From assembly GCF_947305105.1 (NCBI RefSeq), contig NZ_CAMZCS010000008.1:45673-109672 (forward strand): DNA of 64,000 nt, read 5' to 3'. A model generated the notes under the pieces. It saw nothing but the letters and a program-made list of their open reading frames with translations. It was not told the origin of the DNA and did not search any database. Shown one piece after another: positions 1-8,306 of the stretch (position 1 is its first letter; every line of letters begins with the position of its first letter). The DNA is from an uncultured Fibrobacter sp. GTDB taxonomy: Bacteria; Fibrobacterota; Fibrobacteria; Fibrobacterales; Fibrobacteraceae. Made by a program: the position numbers and the translations under genes.

Positions 1-273
1 ACCGACACTAGCGTTACCGACAGCGCAACTACCGACAGCATCCCGCCTACACCTGGCGACTCTGTCACCGTTCCGGGCGACTCCACCACTCCAGTCGATT
101 CTGTCACCGTCCCGAACGATTCAACAACCTCCCCCAGCGACACGAGCATCACGCGGATAAATAGGGAACATTACGCAGACCAGCCGCGCAAGTCGCAACA
201 TTTGTACACAATCAAAGGGCAGCGCGTCATCATGGGGCGCAAAAAGGTCATGCGAGTCCTTTACGGGAAATAA
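1..273 (+). CDS. 3' end of a secreted Ser/Thr/Asp/Pro-rich protein (partial)
   Basis: The open frame enters from the left edge and ends at a TAA at 271-273. The first ~45 residues visible are a low-complexity linker rich in Thr, Asp, Ser, Pro and Val, with repeated units such as DSVTVP. The last ~40 residues are basic, with a YTIKGQRV segment and the ending RVLYGK. A linker followed by a short basic terminal segment suits a secreted Fibrobacter protein, and the tail loosely resembles C-terminal secretion or anchoring segments, but I do not recognise a named domain. The catalytic or binding part, if any, lies outside the window, so the function is unknown. Confidence 0.7.
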   Translation, partial: TDTSVTDSATTDSIPPTPGDSVTVPGDSTTPVDSVTVPNDSTTSPSDTSITRINREHYADQPRKSQHLYTIKGQRVIMGRKKVMRVLYGK

Positions 274-298
274 GACCCGCCACCAACGTCAGGATATA

Positions 299-327
299 AA
301 AAAAGCTCCCTCGAAGGGAGCTTTTCA
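299..327. terminator. Bidirectional intrinsic terminator
   Basis: A perfect 11-bp stem (301-311 with 315-325, core GCTCCCT/AGGGAGC) and a 3-nt loop are flanked by A and T tracts. It sits between convergent genes, so it can terminate the left-edge gene and the lipoprotein read from the other side. Confidence 0.9.
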
Positions 328-347
328 AATTCACAAAACAGTACCGA

Positions 348-1637
348 TTATTCGACGCCGCACTTTGCAGGAGAGCTGAGCTCGAACACAAGCTGTGCGC
401 CCTTCTTGAGGCCAGACATCGGCACAGAGACATAGTAGGAGCCATTCAGCTGAGTCGTCGTATTCACCGTACCGGTAATCGGGCCGTTCGCATTGCAAAT
501 GACCTTGCCATTATAAGCATCCACTTCGAGGAACACGGTCACCTTACCTGCAGGCAGATCAATTTCGCCCTGCTGTCCGGCCACCTTAACGATGTAGTCC
601 GGATGGTTGGAATCGATGGCGGTAACAGCGCCACAAGTTACAACCTGCATGCCGTTATCGCTGTTCTTGACGGTGACTGTCGGAGCAAAGGTGCCCTTGG
701 AGTTCAAGGTTCCACCGGCAGAGGCTCCACCAGAGAGGTTGTCACTCCAGATATAAGAGTAAGTGCCGTCGGTCGACTTACAACCAGAAACAGTCCAAGT
801 CACAGGCGTAGGCGTAGCAATGTCTACCTGGGTCACGCTCGGCGCACAGACACAGCCCGTAATCGCAGCACCCGTCACGTTGAGCTCAGAGCACTTGATC
901 GTATTGGATTGACCATTGTTGCTGACAGTAACCGTGGCATTCTTGACACCAGAAGTCGCATAGGAAACAAGTACAGACTGGAAGGAGGTACCCTGACCAC
1001 TTTTCGTTGCCGGATCTCCACCGCCATCGAAGGTCCAGCTATAGTTGCCCTTCGTGAGGATGGATATTCCACCAGGAACCTTATCCTGATCCAAGCTGAC
1101 CTTCCACTGCACGGACTTGCCCTTCTCGATAGCACCATTCGCTACGTTAGGACCGCAAGTGCCCCAAGCATTCGGGTCGGCGGCAGGTGCAGAACTGGAA
1201 GAAGCGACTGTCGAATGAGACGTCGGCGTAAGGACAGGGGACGAAGTCGGATTCTGAGTCTGAGACGGAGACGAGACAATGTTAATATTGCCCGAGCTGT
1301 TCGGATTCTGCTGCTGGTTGCCGGGGCCCGTTCCACTGGAACTGGTAGCATACGGACTGGTCGGACCCGCAGACGAACTGGAAGCGCCGCCGTTCTCGTT
1401 TATGTGACCCGGCTGGACATCTTTCACACACTGTTCATAATTCGGCCCGGCTTCGTCAGCGCAATAGGCCGCAACGGCCTTCTGAACAAGACCATCCAAA
1501 AATGTAGAATCTTCGTCCAAAGTATATTGCACATAGGAATCGTCACGCACGATTTCCATTATTTCACCACTTCCACATGCCCAAAAGAGGCCTGCAAAGC
1601 CAACCGAAGCTAGCCCAAAAATCAGTTTTCTATTCAT
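348..1637 (-). CDS. Surface lipoprotein, paralogue 1 of 3 (Ser-rich linker, beta-sandwich-like repeats)
   Basis: The 429-aa product has a lipoprotein signal peptide ending in FWAC followed by GSGE. The ATG at 1637 was chosen because AGG lies 6 nt upstream; an in-frame ATG at 1649 lacks one. After a short acidic/cysteine region comes a Ser/Thr/Pro/Asn linker (about residues 85-155), then two PKD-like beta-sandwich repeats with spaced Cys residues that probably form disulfides, then a C-terminal beta domain. It is a clear paralogue of the next gene: the WGTC, GC-C-P, VT-C and NSDNG positions match. No enzyme motif is visible. An outer-membrane surface protein is inferred; ligand unknown. Confidence 0.85.
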   Translation of the reverse strand: MNRKLIFGLASVGFAGLFWACGSGEIMEIVRDDSYVQYTLDEDSTFLDGLVQKAVAAYCADEAGPNYEQCVKDVQPGHINENGGASSSSAGPTSPYATSSSGTGPGNQQQNPNSSGNINIVSSPSQTQNPTSSPVLTPTSHSTVASSSSAPAADPNAWGTCGPNVANGAIEKGKSVQWKVSLDQDKVPGGISILTKGNYSWTFDGGGDPATKSGQGTSFQSVLVSYATSGVKNATVTVSNNGQSNTIKCSELNVTGAAITGCVCAPSVTQVDIATPTPVTWTVSGCKSTDGTYSYIWSDNLSGGASAGGTLNSKGTFAPTVTVKNSDNGMQVVTCGAVTAIDSNHPDYIVKVAGQQGEIDLPAGKVTVFLEVDAYNGKVICNANGPITGTVNTTTQLNGSYYVSVPMSGLKKGAQLVFELSSPAKCGVE

Positions 1638-1752
1638 AATAAACCTCATGGCTGAAAGATAACTAATTCTTAGGGAAAGTAGGTATATGTAACCCTTTTT
1701 TTGCGATAGGAATCACACAAAAGTGACTCAAAATCACAAAAAAGAGAAAAAA

Positions 1753-3144
1753 TTACCAACCGAGCATGCACTCAGCCGCTACAGAAAGGGTAACCTTCAT
1801 CGGCGTCATCCCGGTCGTACTCGATATGGGGATGCCCATCGGCACATAGTAGTCCGTCTTGGTCTGGTTATTGATGGTGACCGTCAGCAGCCCACCGGTC
1901 GGAACCTGGCAACTGAAGGTACAATTACCGCCATCATTGTTATGCCAACCAGGCTGCATATTGAAGTAAACCGTAGATTCGCCAGCCGGCATCGCAATCT
2001 TTGTATTCTGCGCCTTGAACTCGAACTCAGGATGGTCGGAGTCGATAGTCTTGACCGGATCGCAGGAGACCTTGAGGACCCCGTTATCCGAATTCCGAAC
2101 TGTGACCTCCGGTGCATAAACAATCTTTTCGTCCAAGGTCTTCGTAGCCGAAGCCCCATCGGCGGTCATGCCCTCTTCCCATTCGTAAGAGAACGTCTTG
2201 TCTTCGGAAGTACACTTGCTCACGGTCCACTTCACGAGAGTCGCGCCAGAAGCAACGGATTCCTTGGCGACGTCGACTTCTGCCTTGTCCGGGACGCATT
2301 CGCAACCGCTAATCGGGTACCCCAGGACCTCGACGGAATCGCATTCCACCTTTTGGGACTGGCCGTTGTAAGTCATGGTCGCACGAGCACCATACTTGCC
2401 CGATGCCGCATAGGTAACCGCAGTGGAGGTCAGGCCGGTCGATCCCGTTCCCGCATAGGTGGACGGTTCCGCATCGTCGAATTCCCATGCAAAGGAGGAA
2501 TTCATCATGGCGCGGACATTACCGCCGAACAAAGTGTTGCTCATGGAGAACTGCCACTTCAGAGGAACACCCCTAGACCCAGGCTTCCCCGAATTCGCCT
2601 TGCATGTTCCCCAAGGAACGTTCTCCGGGAGGCTTGAAGAACCCGGTTTCACAGCAATGGACGAGGAAGACTTCGACAAAATGTTCGAAGACGAGCGAGC
2701 CGTCTTTAAAGACGACGACGAGGCCGGAATCGGAGTAATGGTCGCGCGGCCGTTGGAACTGCTACTACGAATCGGAGTAATGGCCGGGCGGCTGGAACTC
2801 GACGACGTATAGAACGGATTATACCCCGGATACGAGGAAGACGAACTGCTCAAACGGACAGCAGAGCTGCTGGACAAAATCGCGGACGACGACGTTTCAA
2901 TGGGACGGTCGTCATTCGGACTGGCCGCCGCCTTACAGGCATCGGGATTCAAGTCATTGCTACAATAGGCCGAAACAGCCTGGTTAACCAAGCCCCTCAG
3001 GGCAGAACCGTCATCGTCTTCTTCGACGGCATATTCCATCATCAGGTCGTCTTGATTGAAAGCGGCCACATCGCCAGCGCCACAGGCCCAAAACAACGCT
3101 GCAAGCGCCAATGTAACAAAACCATATACAAGTATCTTATTCAT
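1753..3144 (-). CDS. Surface lipoprotein, paralogue 2 of 3
   Basis: The 463-aa product has a signal peptide with lipobox FWAC (then GAGD) and a good Shine-Dalgarno (AGGGG) 6 nt before the ATG. The domain order matches the downstream paralogue: acidic N-terminal stretch with a short Cys-containing helix (LVNQAVSAYC), a long Ser-rich linker (about residues 75-175), two PKD-like domains with paired cysteines, and a C-terminal beta domain. It lies in tandem with its two paralogues on the same strand with ~115-bp gaps. Duplication of an ancestral surface lipoprotein is inferred; function unknown. Confidence 0.85.
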   Translation of the reverse strand: MNKILVYGFVTLALAALFWACGAGDVAAFNQDDLMMEYAVEEDDDGSALRGLVNQAVSAYCSNDLNPDACKAAASPNDDRPIETSSSAILSSSSAVRLSSSSSSYPGYNPFYTSSSSSRPAITPIRSSSSNGRATITPIPASSSSLKTARSSSNILSKSSSSIAVKPGSSSLPENVPWGTCKANSGKPGSRGVPLKWQFSMSNTLFGGNVRAMMNSSFAWEFDDAEPSTYAGTGSTGLTSTAVTYAASGKYGARATMTYNGQSQKVECDSVEVLGYPISGCECVPDKAEVDVAKESVASGATLVKWTVSKCTSEDKTFSYEWEEGMTADGASATKTLDEKIVYAPEVTVRNSDNGVLKVSCDPVKTIDSDHPEFEFKAQNTKIAMPAGESTVYFNMQPGWHNNDGGNCTFSCQVPTGGLLTVTINNQTKTDYYVPMGIPISSTTGMTPMKVTLSVAAECMLGW

Positions 3145-3186
3145 AGTACACCCCTGTCAATAAAATACAAAAATATGGAACAACTG

Positions 3187-3225
3187 TGGACAAATTTCAC
3201 AGATTTTATTTGGAAAATTTGTCCA
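3187..3225. promoter_or_regulatory. Long inverted repeat upstream of lipoprotein paralogue 2
   Basis: TGGACAAATTT (3187-3197) is repeated as its perfect complement AAATTTGTCCA (3215-3225) around a 17-nt spacer, 40-80 bp upstream of the ATG at 3144. It could be an operator or the hairpin of a weak terminator for the gene upstream. It has no long T tract, which favours a binding site. Confidence 0.45.
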
Positions 3226-3261
3226 TAAAACAACAATTAGGGCTCAACAAAACGATTAGGG

Positions 3262-4248
3262 TCAATAAATTATGGGCGGAGGGTCACCATTCGAGGTTGA
3301 TGACGAAGAATTGCTCGGCGGAACATAGGGGGTATCTTCTTCAGAGGACGAACTTTCCTCCGGGCCAGATACATAATGGTCCTGATTAATATAGATGGCA
3401 TTCTGGGTGGAGCAGGTGACCTTGAGTTTTTGGCCCCCATAGAAGATGGAGACACTCGGCCCTTCCTTATTGCCCGAACTTGTGTACTTCATGCGGAAAG
3501 GCTTGACGGGGCCTTCGCCCTTGCCATCATCGACATTGCTATCGTAGGCCATGCCAGAAGCATCCTCAGGAGACCAAGCATAGCGGCCGTTATTAAACGT
3601 TCCCTCGTCGGGGTAATACGTCCATGTGACCGGTTCTTCAATGGCGGCATTGTACTTATCCGGGCGACAAGACCCCGATGGCGGAGCAAGTTCCGAAGAA
3701 GAACTCTCCGGCGGTACCACGCTACTAGAGGATTCCGTCTCGCTAGAGCTGGAATTTTCCTCGCTGGAACTGGATTCTTCTACTACGGACGAGGAGCTAG
3801 AGATGGCAGAACTGCTAGACTCAGGCTCAATGGAGGAGCTACAGTCGACCGGGGCATCCGACGAACTTTCCACCACGACATCGCTCGAGGAGGAACTTTC
3901 CGCGATAGGCTCGGAAGAAGTCGGCTCCACTGAAGAGGAACTTTCCTCAGATGCACTGCTGTTCTCTACGGACGAACTTGTAGACGCGGTATCTTTATGC
4001 GACGAACTACTTTTACCCGTCTTTTTCCATTCAGGGCGCCCCAGCGTAGAATCCCACATGGCCTTACATTTTGAATCAGCAAGACAAGAATCCATCATGG
4101 CATCCAGATCGGATTGATTCAAATCGCCAAATTTCTCGACGGCAACCATATCCTCTGTTTCTGGGAGAAAAACATCCCCATTACCGCATGCCCAAAATGC
4201 GGTTACCAAAGAAAATACGCCAAGAATGTAAAAAAGCCTAATTTTCAT
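3262..4248 (-). CDS. Surface lipoprotein, paralogue 3 of 3 (Ser/Glu-rich)
   Basis: The 328-aa product has a signal peptide ending FWAC, then GNGD, the same lipobox neighbourhood as the two downstream paralogues. Shine-Dalgarno AGGGG lies 7 nt before the ATG. Residues ~80-190 are an extreme Ser/Glu low-complexity stretch. Only one PKD-like beta domain follows (starting at GSCRPDKYN), then a second Ser-rich tail ending PPPIIY, so this copy has lost, or never had, the second repeat. Function unknown; probably displayed on the outer membrane. Confidence 0.83.
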   Translation of the reverse strand: MKIRLFYILGVFSLVTAFWACGNGDVFLPETEDMVAVEKFGDLNQSDLDAMMDSCLADSKCKAMWDSTLGRPEWKKTGKSSSSHKDTASTSSSVENSSASEESSSSVEPTSSEPIAESSSSSDVVVESSSDAPVDCSSSIEPESSSSAISSSSSVVEESSSSEENSSSSETESSSSVVPPESSSSELAPPSGSCRPDKYNAAIEEPVTWTYYPDEGTFNNGRYAWSPEDASGMAYDSNVDDGKGEGPVKPFRMKYTSSGNKEGPSVSIFYGGQKLKVTCSTQNAIYINQDHYVSGPEESSSSEEDTPYVPPSNSSSSTSNGDPPPIIY

Positions 4249-4392
4249 AAAGTTCCCCTATACCCCTAAATTTAAATTATTATTTACAAACGGGTTGTGC
4301 ATTTCTCTTTTTTTGCCCAAATTAAGCCCCTCGGCAAAAACAAGTGACCCATTTCATAAAAAAAGTGCGCAATTTATTCCAAACTGGAATAT

Positions 4393-5187
4393 CTAATCCG
4401 CCGATTTTCCGGGTTCTTCCATCTTGCGCTGGCCCGTAATGAACTGGTGGACGTAAGGATTCGACGTCCTCTTGATTTCGTCGACAGTCCCCACCTCGAT
4501 AATGCGCCCATTGTAAAGCATCGCGATGCGGTCGGCCACCTTGAACGCGCTCACCATGTCGTGAGTCACGACCACGGAAGTAACCCCGAGTTTGCTCTGC
4601 ATGTCGAGAATGAGGTCGTTGATGACGTCACTCGTAATCGGGTCAAGGCCGGTCGTCGGTTCGTCGTACAGGAGAATTTCTGGATTGAGGGCGATAGCAC
4701 GGGCCAGGGCAACACGCTTGCGCATACCGCCCGAAAGTTCGGAAGGCATCTTGGTCCTGAACTCGGGGACCAGGTTGATCATTTGCAACTTTTCGGTGAC
4801 CACGTTTTGGATTTGACGTTCGGAAAGTTCCGGATGGTGTTCGCGGAGGGCGAACGCGATGTTCTCGCCTGTGTTCATGGAATCAAAAAGCGCGCCCATC
4901 TGGAACAGCATGCCCATTTTACGGCGGATAGTACGTGTATCGAAGAACTTCGGCGTACTGATGGTCACGCCATCGACCGACACCTCGCCGCCATCCGGCT
5001 GGAGGAGCCCGATCATGTGCTTGAGGATGACGGACTTGCCGCCGCCGGACTTGCCGATAATGACCATGGTTTCGCCACGCCGGATATCCAGGTTCACGTC
5101 TTCGAGAACTGTCTGCGGGCCAAAGGACTTCTTGAGCCCCTTGAGTCGGATAGCGATGTCGTTCGGGTTGATGTTCACATTCGGCAT
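4393..5187 (-). CDS. mlaF: ABC transporter ATP-binding protein, MlaF type
   Basis: This 264-aa ATPase has Walker A GKSGGGKS (residues 45-52), the signature LSGGMRKR, Walker B with LLYDEPTTGLDP and an H-loop VVTHD. The GMRKR form of the signature and the GLDPI segment are typical of the Mla/Mce (Ttg2A) lipid-transport ATPases that keep outer-membrane lipid asymmetry. It follows the MlaE-type permease by 17 bp on the same strand, so the two are probably co-transcribed and form one inner-membrane complex. No substrate-binding MlaD/MCE gene is adjacent; it must be encoded elsewhere if present. Confidence 0.92.
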   Translation of the reverse strand: MPNVNINPNDIAIRLKGLKKSFGPQTVLEDVNLDIRRGETMVIIGKSGGGKSVILKHMIGLLQPDGGEVSVDGVTISTPKFFDTRTIRRKMGMLFQMGALFDSMNTGENIAFALREHHPELSERQIQNVVTEKLQMINLVPEFRTKMPSELSGGMRKRVALARAIALNPEILLYDEPTTGLDPITSDVINDLILDMQSKLGVTSVVVTHDMVSAFKVADRIAMLYNGRIIEVGTVDEIKRTSNPYVHQFITGQRKMEEPGKSAD

Positions 5188-5204
5188 AATCTTACCTGAT
5201 TCCT

Positions 5205-5987
5205 CTAGAAGAACATGATGGCATCGAGAACAAAGTCAGCAACAAGAATCATGAGACAACTGGAAACAACCACGTTCATCGTGGCAAGGCCGACACCATG
5301 AGCGCCCGCCTTGGAATTGATCCCGTTGTAATACGCAAGCACAAAAATAATCGTGCCGAACACAATCGACTTGATCATGCCCGACCACAGGTCCATGTTA
5401 TCGAACAGATACTGCATCCCCGTGTAGTAGGTGTACGTCGTGATGTCGAGAGCAAGCACGCACACGATCCAGCCCCCGATAAGTGCAAGGGCATTGGATA
5501 TGGCGGTGAGGCAGGGAATCATCGTGAGGAACGCGAAATAGCGGGGCATCGCGAGGTAGCGGTAGGTATCCAAGCCGAGCACGGTATAAGCCGACAGTTC
5601 TTCTTTTTCCTTCATCGAACCGATTTCGGCGGCGACAGCGCTACCGACTCGCCCGGCAAGCACAATTGCCGTGAGTAGGGGTCCTAGTTCGATGAGCACC
5701 ATCTTGCAGGCGGCAGTACCGACAAATTTGTCAGAAACCAGGTTGTGGAATTCGAATTCGGCCATGACGGTCGCCACCATGCCCGTAAAAACGGACGTCA
5801 CGAACAGGAGCGGGAGCGACGAGACACCGATGGAAATCATCTCCTTCACCAGCAGAGACGGGTTCTTGTGGAGGAACCGGAAGCGGAGCAGCGTGCTGAA
5901 CAAGATGCAGAGGCATTCACCGATGCTGGAAACAGCACCGACAATAACCTTGCCCACCCAGGCTACTGGACGCACGATCAAGAACAT
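5205..5987 (-). CDS. mlaE: ABC transporter permease, MlaE family
   Basis: The 260-aa integral membrane protein has about five or six hydrophobic segments and the family-typical stretch AIVLAGRVGSAVAAEIGSMK, followed by EELSAYTVLGLDTYRYLAMPR. MlaE permeases pair with MlaF to move phospholipids between the membranes of diderm bacteria. Its ATG overlaps the dnaB stop codon by one base (TAATG), so translation is probably coupled to dnaB, and the ATPase gene follows. Confident family call; transport direction and lipid not inferable. Confidence 0.92.
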   Translation of the reverse strand: MFLIVRPVAWVGKVIVGAVSSIGECLCILFSTLLRFRFLHKNPSLLVKEMISIGVSSLPLLFVTSVFTGMVATVMAEFEFHNLVSDKFVGTAACKMVLIELGPLLTAIVLAGRVGSAVAAEIGSMKEKEELSAYTVLGLDTYRYLAMPRYFAFLTMIPCLTAISNALALIGGWIVCVLALDITTYTYYTGMQYLFDNMDLWSGMIKSIVFGTIIFVLAYYNGINSKAGAHGVGLATMNVVVSSCLMILVADFVLDAIMFF

Positions 5988-7396
5988 TAGCCACCCCAGT
6001 CCATCGGTCCGAAATCACTACCGTCACCTTCGTCGCGGTCACTCTGGTAACTGGCCTCCATATCGTCGGTCCAGTCGTAGAAAGTCGTATATTCGGGCAT
6101 GAAGCAAAGCTTGATGTCTTTAACGGAGCCGTTACGGTGCTTGGCGACCATCAGTTCGGCATTGTGGATTTCGTCTTCGTGGTGGTTACGCACGTAAGGG
6201 CGGTCCACGAACCACACCATGTCGGCGTCCTGTTCGATAGAGCCCGATTCACGGAGGTCGGAAAGCTGCGGGCGTTCGCGGCCCTTTTCTTCGACCTTAC
6301 GGCTCAGCTGGGCGAGCGCGATGACCGGCACGCTCAGTTCCTTCGCCAAAATCTTGAGGCCACGGGAAATGGCACCGATGGCGACCGCGCGGTTTTCTTC
6401 GCCTCCAGTCTTCATCAGCTGCAAGTAGTCGATGACGACCAGGTCGAGCTTGCCCTGACGCTTGAGCTTGCGGGTCTTGCTCATGAGTTCCATGATGCCG
6501 AGGTCGGCATTGTCGTCGACAAAGAGCGGAGCCTGGTTAATCGGCGTGACAAAGGCGATGAGCTTGTTCATCTCGTCGCGGCTCAGCTTGCCATTACGCA
6601 ACCGGCTCTGGTCTACCTGCGCACGGGAGCACAAAAGGCGCTGCGCGAGCTGCATGCCGTCCATTTCCAAGCTGAAAAAGGCGACATGCTTGTTGTAGTC
6701 AATCGCCGCATTCGCCGCAATCGTAAGGGCGAAAGAGGTTTTACCGACACCCGGACGGGCAGCCAAAATAATCAAGTCCGAAGGTTGCAGGCCGTTCGTC
6801 AGTTCGTCGAGTTCGCTAATGCCCGTGGGCACGCCCGTGATGCCGTCTTTGCGGTTGTTCAGGCGTTCGAGGAGCGGGGCCACGAACTTGTCGATAGGCC
6901 GGAGCGAATCCTTCACCTTCTGTTCGGCAATGGAAAAGATGGAGCGTTCGGCCGACTGGAGGACTTCGTCGGTATTGACGGTCGAATCCATGGCCTTCTT
7001 GATGGTATCGGACGAACTGCGGATGAGCCTGCGGAGCACGGCCTTGTCGCGGAGGTGGTCGAGTTGCCACGAGACGTTCGCCGAGGAGGCGACCGATTCC
7101 ATCAAGTCGAAAAGGTATTCCCTGCCGCCGGCCAGCGTAAGCTTGCCCGCATGGTCCAGTTCAGCAGAAAGCGTAACAAGGTCTATCGGGGTGCCCGCCT
7201 TGTACAAATTGGTGAGGGCATTCCAAATAAGCTGGTGGCGTTCCATGTAAAAGAAGTCGTCACCGGAGATTTCGGCGGTCGCCGTCTCCATCACGGAAGG
7301 GTCGCGAAGAATACCGCCCAGCAGGTAGCGCTCGGCATCGGTATCCATGGGCATCTGGCGGCCTTCAAAATTCTGTGCAGTTCCGTTTTCTGCCAT
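5987..7396 (-). CDS. dnaB: Replicative DNA helicase DnaB
   Basis: The 469-aa product matches DnaB in length and architecture: an N-terminal helical domain (residues ~15-120), a linker, and a RecA-like C-terminal domain with Walker A ARPGVGKTS (213-221), Walker B VVIDYLQLM, and the GSIEQDADMVWFVDRP region. It unwinds DNA at the replication fork as a hexamer with primase. A TATATTTT box lies 10 nt before the ATG and no Shine-Dalgarno is evident. The gene follows the UDG-like gene by 25 bp and runs into mlaE with a one-base overlap. Confidence 0.96.
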   Translation of the reverse strand: MAENGTAQNFEGRQMPMDTDAERYLLGGILRDPSVMETATAEISGDDFFYMERHQLIWNALTNLYKAGTPIDLVTLSAELDHAGKLTLAGGREYLFDLMESVASSANVSWQLDHLRDKAVLRRLIRSSSDTIKKAMDSTVNTDEVLQSAERSIFSIAEQKVKDSLRPIDKFVAPLLERLNNRKDGITGVPTGISELDELTNGLQPSDLIILAARPGVGKTSFALTIAANAAIDYNKHVAFFSLEMDGMQLAQRLLCSRAQVDQSRLRNGKLSRDEMNKLIAFVTPINQAPLFVDDNADLGIMELMSKTRKLKRQGKLDLVVIDYLQLMKTGGEENRAVAIGAISRGLKILAKELSVPVIALAQLSRKVEEKGRERPQLSDLRESGSIEQDADMVWFVDRPYVRNHHEDEIHNAELMVAKHRNGSVKDIKLCFMPEYTTFYDWTDDMEASYQSDRDEGDGSDFGPMDWGG

Positions 7397-7406
7397 AAAT
7401 CAAAAT

Positions 7407-7414
7407 AAAATATA
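7407..7414 (-). promoter_or_regulatory. -7 type promoter box of dnaB
   Basis: TATATTTT, 10 nt before the dnaB ATG, fits the TAnnTTTG pattern seen at many starts in this window. It implies a very short leader. Confidence 0.5.
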
Positions 7415-7421
7415 GTTACGA

Positions 7422-8294
7422 TTACGTTTTCGGGAAACGCGACGAACGCGGAATGTGAACCTTCCACGTTAGCCACTTGAGCTGCTTGTCGTTGACCATC
7501 GTATAAGGGTCGGCAAGCGCCATCGCGGGCACTCCGCCAAATTCCAGATCGGAGCCGGCCATGTCGGCGAAGGGCTTTGCCTTGCCGAACACTTGGTAGA
7601 ACAGAGGTTCACCGAAGGTCACCACGAGTTGCGGCTGGATAAGCGCAATTTCTTTCGCGAGCATCTTACGCAGGGACGTTTTGAGCAACGGAGAAAGGGG
7701 GCGCGGGGCGCCCTTGAAAAAATACGTGACGCCGATGGCAGAGGCATCGACATTCAAGTTCGCGAACAGGCGGACAAGCATTTCGCCCGGCGCCCCCTGG
7801 AGGAACTTGGCGCAATCCTCCCCCGGCTGCTGTGCAGGAAGCACGAACAGGAGGTGGGGGTTTTGCGGGCCCGCGTAGCGCGGGAGTTCGGCCCCGTGCG
7901 CATAGAGGACGTCTTTCTTGAGCAACGTATAAAAGGAATCGAGGGAATCGGCCGATTCGTACTCGGCGACAGTCTTCTTGACTGCGCGCGGGGCGGGCGG
8001 CGCGAGCGGGGCCGCAGCAGCGACCGGTTCGCGGGACGGAGCCGCTGCGGGAGCTGGGGCTCCGAACAGCCCGGAATTGTCGAATATCTCCGAAATCTCG
8101 TTCGCCATGGGTGCGGCGGGCGCGGCCGGTGCGACAGCAGGGCGCACAGGTGCCGGACGGGCGGGAGCCGGAGCCGGGCGCGTTTTGCCACGGGTCAGCG
8201 CCCACGGTTCATCCAAAAAAAGCTCGGCATCGCCCAGGTCTATCTGACCGCGCAAATAATTCCGGAGTTCACCAAAATCAAATTCTTCTGACAT
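7422..8294 (-). CDS. Uracil-DNA glycosylase-like protein, degenerate active site
   Basis: The 290-aa product has three parts: an N-terminal conserved-looking peptide (residues 5-33), a long Ala/Pro-rich disordered linker (38-105), and a domain (about 118-280) that threads onto family-4 uracil-DNA glycosylases: PHLLFVLPA-QQPGED for motif A, QPQLVVTFGEPLFYQVFG for the central strand/helix, and ADPYTMV in place of the HPS motif. The four Fe-S cysteines of family 4 are absent and the motif-A glycine/acid positions are altered. It lies 12 bp after coaBC on the same strand and has an AGG 7 nt before its ATG. It may be a non-catalytic or altered UDG-fold protein; moderate confidence in the fold. Confidence 0.65.
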   Translation of the reverse strand: MSEEFDFGELRNYLRGQIDLGDAELFLDEPWALTRGKTRPAPAPARPAPVRPAVAPAAPAAPMANEISEIFDNSGLFGAPAPAAAPSREPVAAAAPLAPPAPRAVKKTVAEYESADSLDSFYTLLKKDVLYAHGAELPRYAGPQNPHLLFVLPAQQPGEDCAKFLQGAPGEMLVRLFANLNVDASAIGVTYFFKGAPRPLSPLLKTSLRKMLAKEIALIQPQLVVTFGEPLFYQVFGKAKPFADMAGSDLEFGGVPAMALADPYTMVNDKQLKWLTWKVHIPRSSRFPKT

Positions 8295-8306
8295 CGCAAA
8301 ACCTAT

